From positions 62,001 through 126,000 of the forward strand of contig CAYXAA010000007.1 of assembly GCA_964462985.1 (NCBI GenBank): a DNA stretch of 64,000 nt, written 5' to 3'. The notes under the pieces were generated by a model, which searched no databases, had not been told where the DNA came from, and saw only the letters and a program-made list of their open reading frames with translations. The translations under genes and the position numbers were made by a program. This document shows positions 60,765-64,000 of this stretch, piece after piece (position 1 is the first letter of the stretch; every line of letters begins with the position of its first letter). The DNA comes from CAYXAA01 sp964462985 (lineage in GTDB: Bacteria > Pseudomonadota > Alphaproteobacteria > Rhizobiales > Stappiaceae).

Positions 60765-61190
60765 ATGATCATCGGCATCGGATCGGATCTCATCGACATC
60801 CGCCGCATCGAGAAGACGCTCGACCGGTTCGGCGAGCGCTTCCTCAATCGCGTCTTCACCGATGTCGAACGCGCGAAGTCCGAACGGCGTGCCGAGCGCG
60901 CGGCCTCCTATGCCAAGCGTTTCGCGGCGAAGGAAGCCTGCTCCAAGGCCCTTGGTACCGGCATCAGGATGGGCATCGCCTGGCGCGAGATGGGGGTGGT
61001 CAACCTGCCGTCCGGCAAGCCGACGATCGTTCTGACGGGAGGCGCCGCCGAGCGACTCGAGCGGCTGCTGCCGAGGGGCTTCGAGGCGCGGATCGACCTT
61101 ACGATCACCGACGACTTCCCTCTGGCCCAGGCATTCGTGGTGATTTCCGCCTGGCCGCAGGATTGGCCGCAGCCGCCGACGGATCCCTGA
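60765..61190 (+). CDS. acpS: Holo-[acyl-carrier-protein] synthase
   Basis: 141-residue enzyme transferring 4'-phosphopantetheine from CoA to apo-ACP. Motifs: IIGIGSDLIDIRRIE at residues 2-16 with the metal-binding Asp, and YAKRFAAKEACSKALGTGI near residue 48-66 with the catalytic Glu/Lys. The ATG at 60765 follows GGGGAGTCGCAGCG; the preceding open frame overlaps DUF2062 and is unsupported. Confidence 0.96.
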   Translation: MIIGIGSDLIDIRRIEKTLDRFGERFLNRVFTDVERAKSERRAERAASYAKRFAAKEACSKALGTGIRMGIAWREMGVVNLPSGKPTIVLTGGAAERLERLLPRGFEARIDLTITDDFPLAQAFVVISAWPQDWPQPPTDP

Positions 61191-61309
61191 GTCGGGAACA
61201 CGGCGCTTTGCGTTGCGTTGCAGTCAGCGACCCGGTACAAGCTTGCCGGATATCGCCCCTCCCAAGCGGCGGAATCGCAGCCAGTACATCGAGACGCACG
61301 AAGGACGAA

Positions 61310-62062
61310 ATGAGCGTGTCCGAGGACAAAAAGACAAAGGAAGCCGGCCTCTACGAGACCGTCAAGGTGATCGTGCAGGCGCTGATCCTGGCGCTCATCG
61401 TTCGCACGTTCCTGTTTCAGCCCTTCAACATTCCGTCGGGCTCGATGATGGACACGCTGCTGATCGGCGATTACCTGTTCGTCTCGAAGTACAGTTACGG
61501 ATATTCGCGTTATTCCTTCCCCTATGGCCTTGCGCCGATCGAAGGACGCATCTGGGCCAGCGAACCCGAACGTGGCGACATTGCCGTCTTCAAGCTGCCA
61601 CGCGACAATTCGACCGATTACATCAAGCGCGTGATCGGGCTGCCGGGCGACGAGATCCAGATGATCGACGGCGTGCTGCACATCAACGGCGAGGCGGTGA
61701 AGCGCGAGCGGATTGATGATTTCATCAGCACCGATCCGTTCGGCAGCGTGCAGCGCGTGCCGCGCTATCGCGAGACGCTGCCGAATGGGGTCTCCTACGA
61801 GACGCTCGACCTGACACCCCGCGGCACCTGGGACAACACTCGGGTCTATAAGGTGCCGCCCGGCCACTACTTCATGATGGGCGATAACCGCGACAACTCG
61901 ACCGACAGCCGGGTGTTGTCTGCCGTCGGTTATGTGCCGTTCGAGAATTTCGTCGGCCGCGCCGAGATCATCTTCTTCTCGGTCGACGAGAACGCCTCGG
62001 CCTGGATGTTCTGGCAGTGGCCCTGGACGGTTCGCTGGGACCGCCTGTTCCGTGTACTGTAG
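61310..62062 (+). CDS. lepB: Signal peptidase I
   Basis: 250-residue inner-membrane serine/lysine protease that removes secretory signal peptides. One N-terminal TM helix (about residues 18-36). Catalytic Ser45 in PSGSMMDTLLIGDYLFV, catalytic Lys in the DYIKRVIGLPGD segment near residue 104, and the structural MGDNRDNSTDSR box near residue 189. The ATG at 61310 follows GAAGGACGAA. It lies in the acpS-lepB-rnc-era-recO order usual in the group. Confidence 0.96.
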   Translation: MSVSEDKKTKEAGLYETVKVIVQALILALIVRTFLFQPFNIPSGSMMDTLLIGDYLFVSKYSYGYSRYSFPYGLAPIEGRIWASEPERGDIAVFKLPRDNSTDYIKRVIGLPGDEIQMIDGVLHINGEAVKRERIDDFISTDPFGSVQRVPRYRETLPNGVSYETLDLTPRGTWDNTRVYKVPPGHYFMMGDNRDNSTDSRVLSAVGYVPFENFVGRAEIIFFSVDENASAWMFWQWPWTVRWDRLFRVL

Positions 62063-62136
62063 CGCTTGAATTCAATCGACCTTCGGACGCGCCCTCGGTT
62101 CCGTTTGGGCCAACCGATGATCTGGGCTTCGCAGCG

Positions 62137-62859
62137 ATGACCTCCGACCGTCAGCGCCAGCTCGATCGAGCGTTGGAGCAACGCATCGGCTACCGCTTTC
62201 GCGACCCTGCCCTGCTGGAGCGGGCGCTGACGCATGCCAGCGCCTTGTCGCCATCGAGTTCGAGCAGCCACAGCTATCAGCGTCTCGAGTTCCTCGGTGA
62301 CCGCGTTCTGGGCTTGGCCATTGCAACCATGCTGGACAAGGACTTTCCCGAAGCCGATGAGGGTGAGCTGGCGCGGCGTCTCAACCGGCTGGTGCGCCGC
62401 GAGACATGCGCCGAAGTGGCGAACGAGCTCGACATCGGCCCGGCCCTCAGGATTGGCGACGGCGAAGCCCAGTCGGGCGGACGCAAGAAGACGGCAATCC
62501 TCGCCGACGTCTGCGAGGCGCTGATCGCTGCAATCTACCTCGACGGCGGCATCGAGCCGGCCATGGCCTTTGTCGACCGCTTCTGGCGGCCGCATTGCCA
62601 CAAGCAGACGGGCCCTCTGCGTGACGCCAAGACGACGCTGCAGGAATGGGCCCAGGGCAAGGGCTTGCCGGCGCCAACCTACGAGATTACCCAGCGCGGT
62701 GGTCCCGACCATGCGCCGACCTTCACGGTGACGGTCGCGATCAAAGGATTGCAGCCGGGCAAGGGCGTTGGTGGCTCGAGACGCATTGCCGAGCAGAACG
62801 CCGCAGAGACCGTGCTGCGCCGCGAGGGCATCTGGACCGAGGAGGTCGGCCGTGACTGA
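62137..62859 (+). CDS. rnc: Ribonuclease III
   Basis: 240-residue double-strand-specific RNase. Catalytic signature RLEFLGDRVLGLAIATML near residue 49-66, second acidic site DVCEALIAAIYLDGG near residue 124, then a C-terminal dsRNA-binding domain (about residues 165-235: DAKTTLQEWAQGKG, GVGGSRRIAEQNAAE). The ATG at 62137 opens MTSDRQRQLDRALEQ. It overlaps era by 8 nt. Confidence 0.96.
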   Translation: MTSDRQRQLDRALEQRIGYRFRDPALLERALTHASALSPSSSSSHSYQRLEFLGDRVLGLAIATMLDKDFPEADEGELARRLNRLVRRETCAEVANELDIGPALRIGDGEAQSGGRKKTAILADVCEALIAAIYLDGGIEPAMAFVDRFWRPHCHKQTGPLRDAKTTLQEWAQGKGLPAPTYEITQRGGPDHAPTFTVTVAIKGLQPGKGVGGSRRIAEQNAAETVLRREGIWTEEVGRD

Positions 62860-63781
62860 AAATGAGGACCGGGCCCCGCCGCCGGAAGGTGAGACCCGCG
62901 CGGGTTTCGTCGCGCTCATCGGGGCGCCGAACGCCGGAAAGTCGACGCTGCTCAACGCGCTGGTCGGCATGAAGGTCTCGATCGTCACCCACAAGGTTCA
63001 GACCACCCGCGCCATGATCCGCGGCATCGCCATGCATGGGCGCTCGCAGATCGTGTTCGTCGATACACCCGGCATCTTCAAGCCGAAGCGCCGGCTCGAC
63101 CGCGCCATGGTCGAAACCGCCTGGGGCGGCGCCCGCGACGCCGACCTGGTGGCGCTTCTGATCGACGCCCGCAAGGGCATTGACGAGGAGGCCGACGCGA
63201 TCCTGACCGAACTGGAATACATCCGGCTGCCCAAGGTGCTGGTGCTGAACAAGATCGACGTCACCCGGCGGGAAAAGCTGCTCGCCCTCGCCCAGGAAGC
63301 CAATGCCCGGATCGGCTTCGAACGCACCTTCATGGTTTCCGCCCAGACCGGCGACGGCGTATCCGATCTCATCACCTATTTCGCCGATCGCGTACCGCCT
63401 GGCCCATGGCTTTACCCCGAAGATCAGGCGTCGGACCTGCCGATGCGCATGCTCGCCGCCGAGATCACACGGGAAAAGCTCTTCATCCGCCTGCACGAGG
63501 AACTCCCCTATATCTCCACCGTGGAGACGGAGGCGTGGCAGGAACGCAAGGACGGCTCTGTCCGGATCGAACAGACGATCTACGTCGAGCGCGACAGCCA
63601 GAGGAGCATCGTGCTCGGCAAGGGCGGCCAGACGATCAAGGCCATCTCGCAGGCCGCGCGCATGGAACTCACCGAGGCACTTGAGCGCCCGGTTCACCTG
63701 TTCCTGTTCGTCAAGGTGCGCGAGAACTGGGCCGACGACCCGGAGCGCTACCGCGAGATGGGGCTGGATTTTCCAAGGTAG
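62852..63781 (+). CDS. era: GTPase Era
   Basis: 309-residue essential GTPase that binds the 3' end of 16S rRNA during 30S maturation. G1 GAPNAGKST near residue 21, G3 DTPG near residue 68, G4 NKID near residue 132, and the C-terminal KH domain with GKGGQTIKAISQAARMEL near residue 253. The start is the GTG at 62852, inside the end of rnc, with GGAGG six bases upstream; an N-terminal ATG alternative is absent. Confidence 0.96.
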   Translation: MTENEDRAPPPEGETRAGFVALIGAPNAGKSTLLNALVGMKVSIVTHKVQTTRAMIRGIAMHGRSQIVFVDTPGIFKPKRRLDRAMVETAWGGARDADLVALLIDARKGIDEEADAILTELEYIRLPKVLVLNKIDVTRREKLLALAQEANARIGFERTFMVSAQTGDGVSDLITYFADRVPPGPWLYPEDQASDLPMRMLAAEITREKLFIRLHEELPYISTVETEAWQERKDGSVRIEQTIYVERDSQRSIVLGKGGQTIKAISQAARMELTEALERPVHLFLFVKVRENWADDPERYREMGLDFPR

Positions 63782-63911
63782 GGATATCGGTCCCCGGAAC
63801 CGGGTTCCGTATACCTTCATCTGGCCAAGCTTGATTCATCAGCCCAGGATTGACATGGATCCCGAGACGGCATTCTTGGGTCGAACCTAAAACTCACCAG
63901 TCAGGACCGCG

Positions 63912-64000
63912 ATGGAATGGTCGGATGAAGGTGTGATCGTCGGGACCCGCCGTCATGGCGAGACTGGCGTCATCCTGGAGGTGATGACGCAAGGTCGCGG
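63912..64000 (+). CDS. recO: DNA repair protein RecO, N-terminus only (cut by window end)
   Basis: 29 complete codons are visible: MEWSDEGVIVGTRRHGETG and VILEVMTQGR. This is the N-terminal OB-fold start of RecO, which helps load RecA with RecF/RecR. The ATG follows TCAGGACCGCG. Position right after era is the normal place for recO. Gene identity rests on these few residues plus order. Confidence 0.88.
   Translation, partial: MEWSDEGVIVGTRRHGETGVILEVMTQGR

Overview
The window is from a high-GC alphaproteobacterium, most likely of the order Hyphomicrobiales (Rhizobiales). The main reasons are an almost textbook block of UDGb, NYN, rpoZ, rsh, pyrE, DUF2062, acpS, lepB, rnc, era and recO at the right end; the order glyA, nrdR, ribD, ribE, ribH, nusB, thiL; a MarR regulator that closely matches LdtR next to an L,D-transpeptidase; and small alphaproteobacterial families (DUF2842, DUF6163, a DUF6898-like protein, a CBP3-type cytochrome bc1 chaperone). 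The genus cannot be named from the sequence alone. Most genes are chromosomal housekeeping or catabolic genes. I see no prophage, insertion sequence or CRISPR array.

Layout. 1-5.6 kb: arginine/agmatine catabolism, with a truncated agmatinase, an APC permease, ornithine aminotransferase and arginase, and a divergent Lrp/AsnC regulator preceded by a perfect inverted repeat. A 100-N assembly gap lies at 728-827 between identical 55-bp flanks. 5.6-12.8 kb: TetR/old-yellow-enzyme pair, rplM-rpsI, hotdog thioesterase, enoyl-CoA hydratase, CoA-binding protein and metY. 12.8-14.3 kb: heme A synthase (ctaA) and DUF2842. 14.3-24.1 kb: a compact exopolysaccharide locus (deacetylase, FemAB/GNAT-type acyltransferase, Wzz/ExoP-like co-polymerase with a degenerate kinase domain, Wza/ExoF-like export lipoprotein, GT4 glycosyltransferase, polyprenyl-phosphate sugar transferase, O-antigen-ligase-like protein). 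24.3-24.8 kb: tRNA-Pro(GGG) followed by a scar holding the C-terminal end of a HicB antitoxin. 24.8-29.7 kb: MerR, ihfA, fabH, plsX, DUF177 and the bc1 chaperone. 29.8-42.5 kb: bamE, hppA, MFS transporter, the thiamin/riboflavin/nusB/nrdR/glyA operon, an L,D-transpeptidase and ldtR.

42.7-46.4 kb: a valine-degradation operon (isobutyryl-CoA dehydrogenase, 3-hydroxyisobutyryl-CoA hydrolase, a DUF6163 membrane protein, 3-hydroxyisobutyrate dehydrogenase). 46.7-54.7 kb: hemB, a MocR-type regulator divergent from a LysE exporter, threonine dehydratase, an RDD protein, an SLC13-type permease with RCK domains, and the N-degron leucyltransferase bpt. 54.7-64 kb: the conserved UDGb-to-recO block, cut off in recO by the window end.

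The clearest unexplained signals are regulatory: inverted repeats placed where operators would be expected for the Lrp, TetR, LdtR and MocR regulators, a perfect 14-bp palindrome upstream of rplM, and a 6-10-6 repeat upstream of hppA. The clearest protein oddity is an ExoP-like co-polymerase that has lost its Walker A motif and its C-terminal tyrosine cluster. I did not find a convincing undescribed multi-gene system.
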